Shown here: positions 21,101 through 33,400 of the stretch, piece after piece
How positions within the stretch are numbered: position 1 is the stretch's first letter
Layout of the letters: every line of letters starts with the position of its first letter
Assembly: GCF_030463565.1 (NCBI RefSeq)
Contig: NC_134661.1
Span: 6,224,542-6,288,541 of the forward strand
Source: Pelecanus crispus
Taxonomy: Eukaryota; Chordata; Aves; Pelecaniformes; Pelecanidae
Reading direction: 5' to 3'
DNA: 64,000 bases
The notes under the pieces: model-generated
Told to the model about the DNA's origin: nothing
The model's input: the letters and a program-made list of their open reading frames with translations, nothing else
The model's database searches: none
Translations under genes and position numbers: made by a program

Positions 21101-22431
21101 CTCACAAACTATCTCAAAAGGATGACTTAGTACACATTTTCACAAAAAATGTGGAGATGCTTGTGGGAGGAGCAGACAGGAACTGAAGCTGACCGCACTG
21201 GTGGAGGCAGATAGCACACAGGGCAAATATGAGAAAGTGTGGAAACTAGAAGAACTTGGGACTGAGAAGGGAAATACAGCAAAAGCAGTGACTACAGTGC
21301 TGTCAGAATGGCAGTGAGGACTGTGGCAGCACTTTGCTGAAGGCCCTGTATTTTATATAGAGATACATAATGAAAGGACCTCAGTTATTTAAATTAAACC
21401 AATTGTAATACAACTATGTGTAAGTGTCTAAATTTCTCAGTTTAATATGCCAAAGGAATCTTTACAGCCTGTCCATTGTTACTTGCTTCGGGTTTTTTCA
21501 CTGTTCTCTCTAGGGGTTTTTCCACTGAAACACTAAAACTCAGTTTATAACAAAGTTATTAAACTGGCTGCAGGTTTCACATGCTCTGCTCCCTAAAAAG
21601 CCCTCGCAAACTAAATTTGAGCAATAAAAGGAAGAACTCCATGTAGGGATTTTTATTATTATCAGTAGTGAACTCTAGATTTACTGATTTATAATGGTTT
21701 TGCTTGGCCTGGCCGGATGTTTATCAGGAGAAGAAAATTCAAGAATAAGAGGTCTGGATTATATTAAGGCACTTCCTTCCTTCAGTTGTAATTCACAAGA
21801 TACAAAGCAGAGATAGATGAGTTTTTACCCCATATAAGGTTAAACATCTGTCCTTCTGAAGAACTACATATCCTAATTAATACAATTTCATTACTCAATA
21901 GTAGAGAGTAGAACTGAAATGTTAAAGCTAATAAGTGTAGTGATTTGAGAAGTAACTTGGAAAACAAGATTTCAAAGGATACTTTCAGAAATGACGTATT
22001 CGTTTTAGACATAAAGGCCTCCTTTTTTCTTCCTCCTTATTTAAGCTTTTAAGTTGGTTCATATTAAGTATTTCCTCTTCTCAAAGTTTTTTAAAATGCT
22101 GAACCAAGTATATCAGCTTTGTCCAAATTCTATGGATTAAAGCTAGGCCTGAAAAAAACCATGAGTCTCCTTCCTTCTGACACAATAACTCATCTGAGTT
22201 TTATCCTCTAGACTACTCAAGTACCATATTAGCATATGAAACAACCCCAAACTCTTCACTATTGTTAGTGTGGTCTTTTGTTTCACTGTTTGTATAAAGC
22301 AAAGCTGTCTTCCAGCATAAACAGTAAGTTTAGAATGAACTAGTGATAATGAATAAGTCTCTCTCTCTTTTTAGAAAGTGCTGATTACTCATCCACATAA
22401 GCCACAGATCAAAACTCATCAAGTAATGTAA
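14981..22431 (+). CDS. HOATZ: HOATZ homologue (cilia and flagella protein); integrity uncertain
   Basis: Four segments align with mammalian HOATZ (C11orf88). Exon 1 encodes PLVFAGSS...RTLWTSAMFPSPLES, matching human LVFAGSS...KQFWISASMYPPSES. Exon 2 (16606-16691) encodes SEAQSMEKTKVKEKYL. Exon 3 (20520-20579) encodes REEILAFLRKQREEKIA, against human REEILQLLRKQREERIS. Exon 4 (22375-22431) is KVLITHPHKPQIKTHQVM and a stop. Across the exon 2-3 junction the match to human YLQKAKTREEIL is ungapped. HOATZ is known from mouse knockouts to be needed for motile cilia and sperm flagella. Oddities: no in-frame ATG between the upstream stop (14897-14899) and the VFAGSS motif, a long minisatellite just after the conserved part of exon 1, an in-frame TAG at 16686-16688, and a GC donor for exon 2. 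The gene may be decaying, or it may use an upstream exon and alternative splice sites. Homology is fairly sure; function is not. Confidence 0.72.
15102..15989 (+). repeat. 36-bp minisatellite (about 23 units) inside HOATZ exon 1 or intron 1
   Basis: The unit is a dimer of two related 18-mers, CCCTGCCCCGTGAGGGGA and CCCTGTCTCATGAGGGGA. I count 23 copies of TCTCATG. Variation is limited to a few positions, for example CCCCGTG/CTCCGTG/CCCTGTG and GAGGGGA/GAGGAGA/GGGGGGA. Because 36 is divisible by 3 and the unit has no stop in several frames, long open frames of 295-396 codons appear on both strands. In the HOATZ frame it would encode repeated GTLPREGTLSHE. The 3' part (about 15865-15960) repeats the variant order of about 15385-15480, which suggests block duplication. 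Confidence 0.97.
16000..16230 (+). repeat. degenerate C-rich tandem repeat
   Basis: Next to the minisatellite, imperfect copies of a roughly 60-70 bp C-rich motif containing CACCTTCCCTGGGG recur two to three times. It looks like an older, diverged array. No coding role is supported. Confidence 0.5.
16606..16691 (+). CDS. HOATZ: HOATZ exon 2 with in-frame TAG and GC donor
   Basis: The acceptor is TTTGCATCTCAG, and the exon enters in phase 1. The frame reads SEKNSEKERLSEAQSMEKTK, then VKEKYL, then TAG (16686-16688), CAG, then GCAAGA. The last codon joins directly to exon 3 in phase 0. Aligned without gaps to human HOATZ, the TAG stands where human has Gln (YLQK), so a CAG-to-TAG change is the simplest explanation. 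CAG|GCAAGA fits the known GC-AG donor consensus. A GT donor candidate, AAA|GTAAAA at 16668, would also be in phase and would skip both problems. Confidence 0.65.
16700..20515. other. HOATZ intron 2, nothing further recognised
   Basis: AT-rich intronic sequence. I looked for further HOATZ-like exons and found none; the ungapped alignment across exons 2-3 leaves no room for one. Confidence 0.5.
20520..20579 (+). CDS. HOATZ: HOATZ exon 3
   Basis: Sixty bases between TTCTTCTCAG and GCA|GTAAGT, phase 0 at both ends. They encode ARRREEILAFLRKQREEKIA, the best conserved part of the family (human TREEILQLLRKQREERIS). Confidence 0.85.
22375..22431 (+). CDS. HOATZ: HOATZ exon 4 (last)
   Basis: After a CTCTCTCTTTTTAG acceptor the frame gives KVLITHPHKPQIKTHQVM and a TAA. 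Human has KELISLPYKPKAKEHKAKK and a longer acidic tail, so the bird protein ends earlier. Confidence 0.72.
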   Translation, partial: KVLITHPHKPQIKTHQVM

Positions 22432-22526
22432 AGAAAGTACTTAAAATAAGTTTGGGTTTGGTTTTTTTTCCCCTATATCTAAATAGTTAGGCCCTATTTT
22501 GGGGGGCAAAGATGTTCTGGTTGTTT

Positions 22527-22532
22527 TACTAC

Positions 22533-22586
<54 letters not shown>

Positions 22587-22609
22587 TATTACTATTATTA
22601 CTATTATTA
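22527..22609 (+). repeat. (ATT)n microsatellite
   Basis: About 80 bp of ATT/ACT trinucleotides, nearly pure in the middle, with ACT interruptions at both ends. It lies roughly 100 bp after the HOATZ stop codon. Confidence 0.97.
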
Positions 22610-25600
22610 AAATAACTACTCAGTTTTATCCTATATTAATACCTGTTATTATAAAATTTAGACATTAAAAGGATGAAAGGCTGCTGTGATTGTTCTCTGC
22701 TTTTCTCCTTTACTTTCTATGTATGTTCCATTTATTTCTAAACAGTGCTTAAGGGAAGGAAGTGGAAGCTTAGACACTTTTTAAAAGTTATGAAGACTTT
22801 AATTTTGCTATTCTATTTGGAATTCAGAAAGTCAGGAAAAAGACCTGTTGTCAAAGCGTTTCCATATTCCTGAAACGGCCAGGAAATATCAGAAAGCCCG
22901 TTCCTTTCCAAATGCATGTCTTGGCTGAATGAGGGAAAAAGCACCAGTATGACCTTTTCAGTAGTATCACACTGTATGGATGCTTTCTTTGGTTATATTT
23001 TTCCAAATTTTAAGAAGTTTCCATGGTTTTGCCCTCCTATAGATCCCAAAATAGATCACCAAAATAGCATATTATGTCATCATGTAATGTTGCATGACAT
23101 GACTCATCCAAATTCCTTGGAAAGTCAGCCTTACAAATACTGACACACAAATCCAGAGCAAGGGTTTGATCCTGAAAATTATTCTGCCTGGATGCACTGC
23201 AGCGTTCTTGTGGAGCCCTGTTGAAATTGTCTCTGTCATCACACACATGTCTGTAAGATAGAGCCGGTAAACTAAGCCTTTAGGAACACCTGAAGACTTT
23301 GGAAATATGCGGGATGAAATGGCCTGAAGTAGACTTCCCTTAAGTTTAGGCCAGTGACATAGGTGCAAAGGTTGCTAAACCTTATATTTATAGTCTGTAT
23401 TGACCAAGATGATCCCTCTTTCCAGTGGCAACTCAGATGAATGGCTGAGAAAATATTTCGTATTTTGAGAAGAGCTACATTTGTCAAAATATGTTCCATG
23501 GATAGATTACACTCTCTTCCTGATTCTTTTTTCCTTCAGCAGGTTCTCTTTTTTCTTGTTGCTCATCTTTTTCTTGATTTCAGCAGACTCATGATTTATG
23601 TATGTATTTTCATAGGCCTTGTCCTGGTTTCACCTGGGATAGAGTTAATTTTCTTCCTAGTAGCTGGCATAGTGCTGTGGTTCGGATTTGGCATGAGAAT
23701 AATGTGCTATCACACTGATGTTTTAGTTGTGCTAAGCAGTGTTTATACTAAGTCAAGGACTTTTTACGTGTTTAAAACTAGAAATAATTATTTCTTCCTT
23801 ACCAGTATTCAAGCTTAAATAGTTCAGTGCTTTGGGTTTTTTAGCTTTGTTTAACTAGCAGCTTGGGGGTTTTGTAATGAATTTGTATTGCTTTAAATCT
23901 ACAAATTGATCCAGATCTATCAATGTAAAGTTGTGTGTACTGATAAAAAGAAAAAAAACATTTCCTCAGAGAAAAGCATTAAGCTAGTATAAGGCTCTTC
24001 TATACTGATATATAAGTACATCCCTATTGGGAATTACATTGGAACAGCTTTAAAAAAAAATCTCCCAATGAGCTACATATCTTTAGCACTATAATTACAT
24101 GAATGTAGTATGTGCATATTGAAAGGGTTTCATCCAACTGCTTTGTGCCTGAGTGTAGAACTTACTGAGGAATTTGGAGTATGAATCCTGTACAGTACTT
24201 CACGCGAAGAAATGTGATTTTTCTGTTAGCTTGTATGTTGCCCTTGAAGTATTTCTCAGTGAACTTTTCTGTAAGTTCTGATACTTGTGTGGGCATTTTT
24301 TGCGTGGATTCTCTGAACTAGTATTCTGTGATTTTGCTTTCTACACATAGCTAGGCATTTACAAGCCATCTTTGCATTTAGATATGCATATAAGTATCTG
24401 ACATGGTAACATAGACCAGGCTAAAGAACTCTGCATCCCAGCAGCTATTTCACACTGACTCTTCTCTGCAGAACTGGCCAAAAAGTCAAAACCCACACAC
24501 ATTTTCAGGATATTAGTGTGGCTGTAATGAATTGATGTTTCATGTAGATTAGCTGCAGCTGCCCCATCAACAATTTACTTTATCTGATATAGTTGTGTTA
24601 TTTCCAGCAGGTGGAAGGTGTCTGAAGCTGACCTTATGGATCAAGAAGAAATAAAGGCCCTTCAGCTAAATTGCCTGATGGAGAGAATAAGGTGTTTCTC
24701 TGCCCCAGAAAAAAATATGCTGGTATCAGAACCATGCTGCTTTGGACTTCAAGCCATGTATGTTCCTCATTTGACAACATATCTAGTTGCTCCTACGGAG
24801 GCATGGCATGAATGTGACAAAGGCTGTGGAGAGGCTTGCAGCAACTTGTTAGCCTATCCGTAAATTTCTTTGTTTTGCTAAAGTTAAATGCTTAATTCAG
24901 AAACATTTTAAATTATGCAATTTATGTACATAGTAAACTGTTATTTCCTAATGTGCTGTTGTTGATCTTGGAAACACTACGTTTTTTACTGTCCTCTTGC
25001 TTTCCTGTTGTCTTGGCACTACAGCAGTGAACAACATATGCCAATAGCTGCTTATTGAGGCTCAAAATTACTCTGAAGTCTGTTCTTTATTGGCATCTTA
25101 CACCAACGCACCATGAGACAAAGTGGGGGGCTCAGTTTACTGCCTTCTCAGTGTGCAGGAAATGAAAATGCTTATTTCATTTATGGGTTTTTTGAAGTTG
25201 TCAGCATGAAAGGAAAAGGGCAATAAAGTGCAAAAGTATCAATGAAGCATTTGGGATGCTAGGAATTCTAGAACTGGAAAGACATGCTTACATCTTTCTA
25301 CAAGAAGAGAGACTATATATTTTCTTCACGTTTGTGCCAAATGCTTTGGCTATGTTAGGAAATTTTTTTACAAAAGTAGAAACGGTCAAATGGAAGAGTC
25401 TGTGGCTAGTAATATTAAGGTTGCACAATTAAGACACTAAGTTTTGTTATCAAGTGTTACATGTAGCGTTTGAATGTTTGCAGCTGACCTTTGTTAAAAA
25501 TAGATCAGCAAAGGCTTCTGTCAGCTACTGCCATTTTACTGTTGAAGTTAATAAAATCTTTAGTAATCACTTCGCTGCTGTTGTATGACAGTGTATTCCT

Positions 25601-26330
25601 CAGTTGTGCTTTTGATATGGGAGAGGCTGTAAAATGCAAGTGGCAGAGTATTTATTCAGCAGTAATTCAAGGAAGCATGTTGATAATGCTGCTACTAATT
25701 GCCATGGATATATTAATTTTTTTTTCCCTTCAGAGCCATTACAGAAATGCTTTCCAATGGATTTAGAATACAAACATGCTGAAAAAAGGATAGACTGCTA
25801 AGATGATTAGCAGGGGGACTTAAGCTGTATTACGGAAATACCTACAGCTGTAAAGGTGGCGAGTTTTTGTTTAATTCCTAGGAACACTGTAATTATTTTG
25901 GTTACTTTGCTCTGCAAACCAAGAAAAAAACCTCCCCAAACAGGATTGCCTTTGTCAAAAGTTCTCCAACTGTAAAGTTGCTCAAATGCCTAGTTATTTA
26001 CTAAATCTGAACCTTGATCGCCAAGGGCTTAGGAAACGTGAAAGTTCGGTTCTAGAATCCCACTGATGTGTGCGTTTCACAGACATGACACTCGCTGCCA
26101 AGCCATAGCCTTAGTTCAGCTCTAACACCACCTCTGAGATCCCTGACTTCTGGTGACCCGGAGTGCGACGTCTTGATGATGTTTTAAAGGATCTTTCTCT
26201 ACTTCAGGGACTGATTTCAGAAACAGTTTCTCCAACGGGACTCCCGAGCGTTGGGGTAGGTTTTAAGCCTTTCATAAAATCATTAATCTGCTATCTTAAA
26301 ACATCGCTCCTAGCTAGTAATTGTCTGAGC
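22610..26330. other. HOATZ-LAYN intergenic region
   Basis: AT-rich and without supported genes. It contains the LTR fragment at 23620. Short open frames near 24618 and 25491 show no family features. Confidence 0.45.
23620..23766 (+). mobile_element. avian endogenous retrovirus LTR fragment
   Basis: The segment starts TGTCCTGGTTTCACCTGGGA and continues with AGAGTTAATTTTCTTCCTAG, which I recognise as the 5' end of a dispersed avian LTR family (ERVL/ERVK-type; subfamily uncertain). It begins with the canonical TG but stops after about 150 bp without a matching CA end. No retroviral coding sequence is adjacent, so this is a truncated solo remnant. Confidence 0.6.
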
Positions 26331-26339
26331 AGCACCTGT

Positions 26340-27480
26340 AGCTCTTGAGGCTCCCGCATCCGTCCGTTTTGGTGCTCCGACCCCCTCCGCAACATGCAAA
26401 AAGCTCCTGGGGCCTGGGCCCCGCCAACCCTGCGCGCCGGCCGCCAGCAGGCAGGCAGCTTTTGTTCACGTCTGGAACAAAGTTCCCCTGTTCTTCCAGT
26501 CGTCCAGCCGTCTCTTACAGGCGGCCGCCCCTCAGCGTGGGGAGGGTCCGCCTGGCTTTCAGGGCCCGCGGCTGCGCTTCCCGCTCCGCGCGTGGGGTGC
26601 GGGAGCCGCCGGTGCCCCAGCCTTGGCGCCTACGCGCGGCACAGGGAGGCCGCGGGGCTGGAGCGGGGGCAACGCGCGGCAGCGTGCGGTGCCTGAGGCG
26701 CGGCACAGGGCGCAGCCGAGAGCGGCGGCAGCGGCAAGAGGCGCGGGCCGGGCCTGCGGCCCGAGCGGGGGCGGCTGCCTGCGGCGGAGCGGGGCGCGGC
26801 GAGAGGCCTGTGCCGGGGGCTGGGCCGCTGCCGCCTCCTGCCCGCCCCGAGGCGGAGCCGGCCCGCTGGCCCGCAGCCCGGGGAGGGGGGGAGGGAGGCG
26901 GGCAGGGAGGCGGCGGCTCCTGCCCGCTCCCTCCCGCCCCGCCCCGCCCCGCCCGGCAGCCGGGCCCGGGCCGCTGCGTGGGGCCGGGCGGCGCAGCGAG
27001 CCCCGCGCACGCCGCCGCAGCCGGGGACGATGCTGGCGGCCGCGGCCCTGTGCGCCGCCGCGCTGGGCTGGGCTGCGGGGGCGCGGCTGCTCAGCGGTAA
27101 GGCCTGCGGGGCGGCGGGCCCTCCGCTTGGCCGGCTGGGCGGAGCGGGGTGGGCGCGGGGGGGCGCGGCGCTGGCTCGAAGCGGCCATGCCAGCCCCGCC
27201 GGCCGCTCCCCTCCCGCGCCGGCAGCGTTCGGCGGCCCGGGGCGGCCGTCGCGGCGCAGGCGAGGATGTGCGGGCCCTCCCCGTGCGGTCGTTGTGCCGC
27301 TCTGGCTCCCCAGCGGGAGCTAGCCCTGCCCCGGGCAGACCCCGCACGCTCCGCGGCGGGTGGGAGCGCCCCTGCCTGCCTGCTCGCAAGCAGCGCGCCG
27401 GTAGGCCGCTTTCCTTTTCCTCCTCCAAGGAGAAACCTGCTGCTCGCTCTGCTGCGTTTCTGCCTCGGTGCTAGGAATTT
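26340..27480 (+). promoter_or_regulatory. LAYN CpG island and promoter
   Basis: An abrupt rise in GC and CpG around LAYN exon 1. Overlapping GC boxes (CCCGCCCCGCCCCGCCCCGC, 26934-26953) lie about 75-95 bp upstream of the ATG and would suit SP/KLF factors. No TATA box is seen. The long open frames here on both strands are compositional artefacts. Confidence 0.8.
27030..27096 (+). CDS. LAYN: LAYN exon 1 (signal peptide)
   Basis: Encodes an Ala/Leu-rich signal peptide and RLLS, ending AGC G|GTAAGG in phase 1. Confidence 0.92.
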
Positions 27481-30400
27481 TAGATGCTGCCGGGGCTCAC
27501 AGAACTACTCCTGTCGCCCGACCCTCAGCGGCAATTGCCAGCCTGGCTGAGCTGCCAGCCAACGCTACGTCGTCTTACTCTTCCTCTACAAAGTCTCTTC
27601 TGATGAGCAGTCTGTCCTGGTTTTGTGCAAAGGAATGTCGCCTATTTAGTCGCCTTTCATAGGAATAGATATGTGGCGGCTCAGGGTTGGAGCAGCGGTA
27701 TTTTTGGATGTAGCGCCCAAACTAGGTAGTGCAGTCTGGTTTTAGGGCACAGAATAGCCAGCCTGGGGGAAATTTCTGCCTGACTTGATAGGTCGATTCC
27801 AGGATTCAGCAGAAAGCCTGAACACCGTCGTCCCGAAATGTTCATGTTACTCCAACGTAAGGCAAATAGTTTTATTATATCTATAAATACATTTTTAACT
27901 CCGCCATGCTCTTGTTGCAGTAGGACTTTTGTGGGAGTGAGGTAGAGGGTTCAGCTGCCAGCTCTGGGGTTGGAGATGTATTTCTTTTCATGAATTTTTG
28001 ACTTCTCGGTATAATTGACCCATCCCCAGCCTTGCATTACCAAGGCTCACTGAAGTCAGCAGGCTTTGAGGCAGATCCCATGTAGGCAATGAGGACTTAA
28101 GGCAAAAATACAAGGAACCCTTTCAGCATCGGTTAGAGCTACATATCCAATTGTCCTCCGTTATGTAAACTGTATTTGGAAACCTAACTAGCAAAGAAGT
28201 TTAGGCAGTAATCAACTACAATAATTTTTTCCTTAGCTGAATGCAATGGCAAGTTTGGCTAATAAGACAGAGATTTTCTGCCAGTTAATGGGGAAAAAAA
28301 GTGTTTGTGTATCAGAAAAGAACCTGAGTGCGCTTGTGACGCTGTTCCTAGACAGCTGCTTCAATTTCTTATAACAATGTGCCATCTGTGTTTTTCTTAT
28401 GTCTTTCACAATAGCAGTGGACATATCCCTCAGAAGAGGTAAGGTCTTTTGACTTTTTCACCAAGCCTGCATGAGTCTTAAGTTACCAAGAGAAACGCAG
28501 GTTATGCCTAGAGATGTATTTTTAAATACTGCTTTTGCAATAGAGCCAGTTTTAATTTCTGTGTAAAATGTTAGACTCTGTGATTCTGAGTGCTTAAACT
28601 GTTCAAAAATTCCAGTATGAAAGAAAGGTGTTTAAATTCCCACTCTTAGAGTGGCCATACAGGAACATATAAGAAAGAAAAGCCAGCATATATCCCACGG
28701 AGGGCTTTATAATGACCTGTCCTCACATCCCATTTGTTCCGAGTGCGCTACAAATGTTGCTAAATGTTTTTCTTCTGTAAAAACATGTAGGTTAGCAGAT
28801 TGTGTCTGCAGTGCGTTTGAAAAGACATATTTACTGAGTAAAACAAAACTGTTTGTTTCTACAGTCTAAATATTGGGACTCTTCTGCTGAGAAACATACA
28901 AGTGCATAATTTTAGATTACGTATCTTTTCACTTTGATCTTTACTCTCTGTGTAATCAAAATAAGCCACGCTGCTTCACGCATGAGAAAGTCCTTGGCTT
29001 GTGACAGTCTGAAAACAGACATTGTTTACTTCCTGGGCAGTCAGTAACATTACAGTGCAGAGCAATGCTTACAGCTGGACTGCGTGGACACATCTTGATA
29101 CACTGCAGTATATACTCCATCAAACTACTACATATAGCCCAAAAGATAAATTATTGTTATCTCTGCTTGTGTAAGGGCATCTCTAATTTTAGCCATTTAA
29201 ATTCCTTTAAAATAATAATTTTAAAAAGCCTCCTTGAATCCTCGTAAAGGAACTCTTGTTTTTGAAAGGTTGCATATGTCAGCTTGCTCTCTGACACACC
29301 ATTGCTTCTTTGTAGGGAACTCCTAGGGTCTTCAAATGGCAGAAAATTCATGAGGGAGCTGAGAAGTGTAGGACATGGAAGAACAGTGCTGTGCAGATCA
29401 ACCTAAACTGTCACGTGCAGTAAGAAAAGTTTGGAGATGCCATTTGCCAGTCCAGTAATACAAGAGGCTTTTTACCTGTGTTGTGTTTTTCCATATAAAC
29501 TATCGTACAGTGCAAAACTCAACTAAATGGAAGTATTAGCATTCACTTTTGGTACTAACAGGCATAGTTGCTGTAACAGGTTTCTTTCCATTTCTGCAGG
29601 ACAGACAGTTTGCCGGGGTGGAACACAGCAACCATGCTACAAAATAGTTTATTTTCATGATGCTTCACGCAGGATCAGCTATGAAGAAGCACACCTTGCC
29701 TGCAGAGCTGATGGCGGACATCTAGTCAGTATCGAAACAGAAGCAGAGCAAAGACTGATTGAAAAATTTATTGAGAGTCTCTTAGCTTCTGATGGAGATT
29801 TTTGGATAGGGCTTAGGAGGAAAAAGGAGGAGGTAGACAATAGTACAGAGTGTCAGAACCTGTACTCCTGGTCAGATGGCAGCTCATCCAAGTTCCGGTA
29901 GGTACCCGTGAGTGAGATTGGGAAGCAACTTGGTCAGGGACTGTCACCTGCCTTTAGCAATCAGAAAGGATTCTTTCAAAATAATCAAGCAGTGTTGTCC
30001 CAGCTGTCATCTGTGTTCCTTCTGCAGTCACTGAAGAGTGGTAGTAGCTCCAGAGAGCGATTCATTCCATCCAGATGTAAGGGGTAGACAAATTACCCTC
30101 TAGAGACCCTGCTCTCTTTGTTGCTCCGTATAAGACACCTAGAGTGTCTAGCTTGGGCTAGATTTATAGTTTTTGATTGCTAAAAGGAGGTGGAAGAACA
30201 AACGATCTGGTCTTAAAAATCTACTGTTAGGCATGTACAAAATACGTGCTTTGACCTGAAGGTTCCCGCACTTCAGATCCCCTGAAGTTTTGTCCCTGAT
30301 GTCCTGAGCAATGGGCCCTTCTCCTTCTACTTGCTGAGGCAATAGCATTTCTTCCTGTGAGACAGTAAAATTGGAGAGCTGCAGTATTTACTGTAGACAT

Positions 30401-33400
30401 GAAAAATTAAAATTTTCACAACACTTGTTAGATTTCTGCTTCCTTGCTCTAAGGCAAGCACAACCACCGCATTTTCTATAATTAAAATATAAAGGCAACA
30501 ATATTTACAACCAGTAGAAGTCTGCTGGACTTGTTTTCGCTACTTTCACATTTCTGTTCAGCGTAGAACCAAAGTGTGTTTAGCCTCAATAGTTCTGCTA
30601 AATTATGATTTGATTTCAATCATGAGTCACAGTTTTCTAGACAAAAGATATTCTTAGATCCAGGCCTACAAGGGCTGCCTTTCTGTGGTACAGAACTAGA
30701 AAATCTGTGCTAAACATTGCCAGGTTGATGAAAGTCTTAGCAACGAGGTGCCAGCTCTACAGTGAACTTCAGGTTCAAGAGAGTTTTGCCTGGTAGATAT
30801 TTACTGTTGAACCTGTGATTAAAGAAGTTTTAAAAAAATCAAACCATACAATGTTCACTCATTATCCTGAACTTCTTGCTGCATTTACAGCGATTGAACT
30901 GCAAATTTCATTAAATAAACCAAACGTTCTTAAATATTTTACGGCAACATGTCATATGTATGACAAGGCTGCCTTTGCATTCTTCTTTATATTGGACATG
31001 TGTAAAAATACCTTGTTATTGTGAACTTTATGCTTTGGGAACCCATAAGAAATTTTGGTTACTCTGTGCAGGAATGAATAAAACACAACTGCTTTTAGTA
31101 CTGTTCAATATATTAAAGTTTCTCCTGTGGTTCAGATATTGGGGGTAGATAATAGGAAGCTAGAACCAGATCTGCTGCTGCTAAGGAAGAGACATAGCTT
31201 TATTGCCTTTCATTGGTGAGACACAGCTTGCTTATGCTAAATGATGAAGCCAAGGAAAATATCAGGCATGTGGCAGGGGGAGGGCACTAGGGGAGGAAGG
31301 AAGTGAGGGAGGAATACAGCATTGTAATGATTGAAAAAATACTGCTTTAACGGGTGGGTTTTTTCCCATGTTGAATACCGTGGTATATCTGGAATTATTT
31401 ATATTGTATGGATCGGCTTTCAGAAAGTGCTTGGCATGCAGAATATTGCTTGTTCCAAAATCACTGGGTATTGAATATTTTTCAAAATCAAGACAGAGTC
31501 TTGGAAGTGTTTCTCTGAGATGCATAAAGTACCTCTTCAGTAATGACTGTGTTACAGAGTGCTAAATAGTGAAGCCTTTTTCCTATGTACTACTTGGAAA
31601 GGCCTACACAGTTTTCCAGTGGTGAAGTTTATTATTGCAAAAAAACCGCAACCAAACTTATCCACAAGACAGGGTTTTTTCATGTTAGTGTTTTTCTAGA
31701 CAGAGAAAAACAGATCCTGCTTTAGCTTTTCCGTTTTCTTATTAAATAGGTGTCAAAATTTTGCAGGCATTGGGCACTGAGGCCAGAGAGCAAAACTCAT
31801 TTTGACATGATTTTGCACAGATCTAAAATTGTGTAGAGTTTTTTGTCAAAGTTCTCCTGAGCTTTTACTCAGCCTCACAGAGAAGTTTCAGGCAGCGAGG
31901 TACCCAGCCCTTCCCTCCCTAATATTTGTTGAACAGCTTGCTTGCTGAGTTTTCTTTGAAAATTAAGGATTCCAAAAAGGGAAGACACACTGTAAATAAT
32001 TGTATTGCTACTGTTCCTACTTTTACACAGTGGAAGCAGGGGGTGAGGGTGGGGTGAGGTGTGCCGAGCTGTAATCCTCTTTGATTCTGCCCTCCGTGGT
32101 GCCCTGTATGCTGTATTCCCATCTGAGCTTCTGCAGTACCATGGAAAGTGACGTCAAGTCTTACTTACCATGTTTGTTGTATTTTCTTAGGAACTGGTAT
32201 GCAGATGAGCCATCCTGTGGGAGTGAAATCTGTGTTGTGATGTACCACCAGCCATCTGCCCCACCAGGTGTTGGAGGTCCTTACATGTTTCAATGGAACG
32301 ATGACAGATGCAACATGAAAAATAACTTCATTTGCAAATATTCTCTTGGTAATGAGTCATTCTGTGGCTTTAAAACCCAACCTGCTCCCAGTCTCCCAAG
32401 AGGAGATTGCAGTAACAGATAAGGAAGCCCTTTCTTAGCTTCACTGGAAAGATCTGGTGGGAGGCAGATACCTTTAAATTTATGCAAGTCCTGGGGAAAA
32501 CAATCTCAGTATCTAATACCTGTAGCTACTTGCCTTGTGACTTACATGAATTCTCAGGGTATTTTTATAAAGTATTTGAGATCTCAAATATACACTTGGT
32601 CTCCCTACTCAAGCTTGTGAGGAAACTGTGCATATCTTTTTTCTTTCAGAGAAGCCAACGGATGCTCCAATAGAGAATTCTCAAAGAGGTAAGTTACAGA
32701 TATTTGTTTGGGGCTTTTTTCAATGATATGCTAACTTTCAGTAGAAACACTCTCGTCCGCATTCATTGTCAAGGACACTCACAGACTGAAAACTTACTGA
32801 GCAAGAAGTTTCCCTGCAGTTTGCACTGTTCTCATGGTATTCTATAATCCATTCTGCAGGAACACAGTCTTGCTGCAGAAATCTAAGCAAAAGAGTACCA
32901 GTATACCTTACACATCTTTGCAGCTGGCAGTCTATTCAATCTCCTCTCACTCTTACTTGTCATGATTCTTAAACTCTTTCAAATAACATCTGCAATATTA
33001 ATTAAGCTGCTTCTTTCCAGAGGTTGCAACAGAGCCCTTGAACCCAGTATTCCCAGTGGAACGCCATAAGAAAGATGCTAATGTAACAGTTGTAGAAGCC
33101 AAAGGTATGTTGTGCTTTCAACAGCTGGCCTGTTCTCTCTCTAACTATGCGGGCCCACATTTCTCACATGTGGCTGCAAGGAGTCAACATTTTGGTTTGA
33201 AGTGTTTGACCCTAAATGTAGAAGACTGAATTCAGACAACTGCATCTGAAAAAAAAGTTCCCTCAAATCTTTTCCAGTACAAACCTAAACTGATTGCTTT
33301 GGCTACCAAAATGTTCTAAATCTAAAGCTGTGCCAAGTATTTTGGGTCTGAAAAAGGTACTTCTAATTTATCAAATCACTTTTGAATGTCTAAATTGTTA

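Noticed and set aside
26345-27474. Long open frames in the LAYN CpG island
   Set aside because: High GC removes stop codons; the only supported coding segment here is the 67-bp LAYN exon 1.
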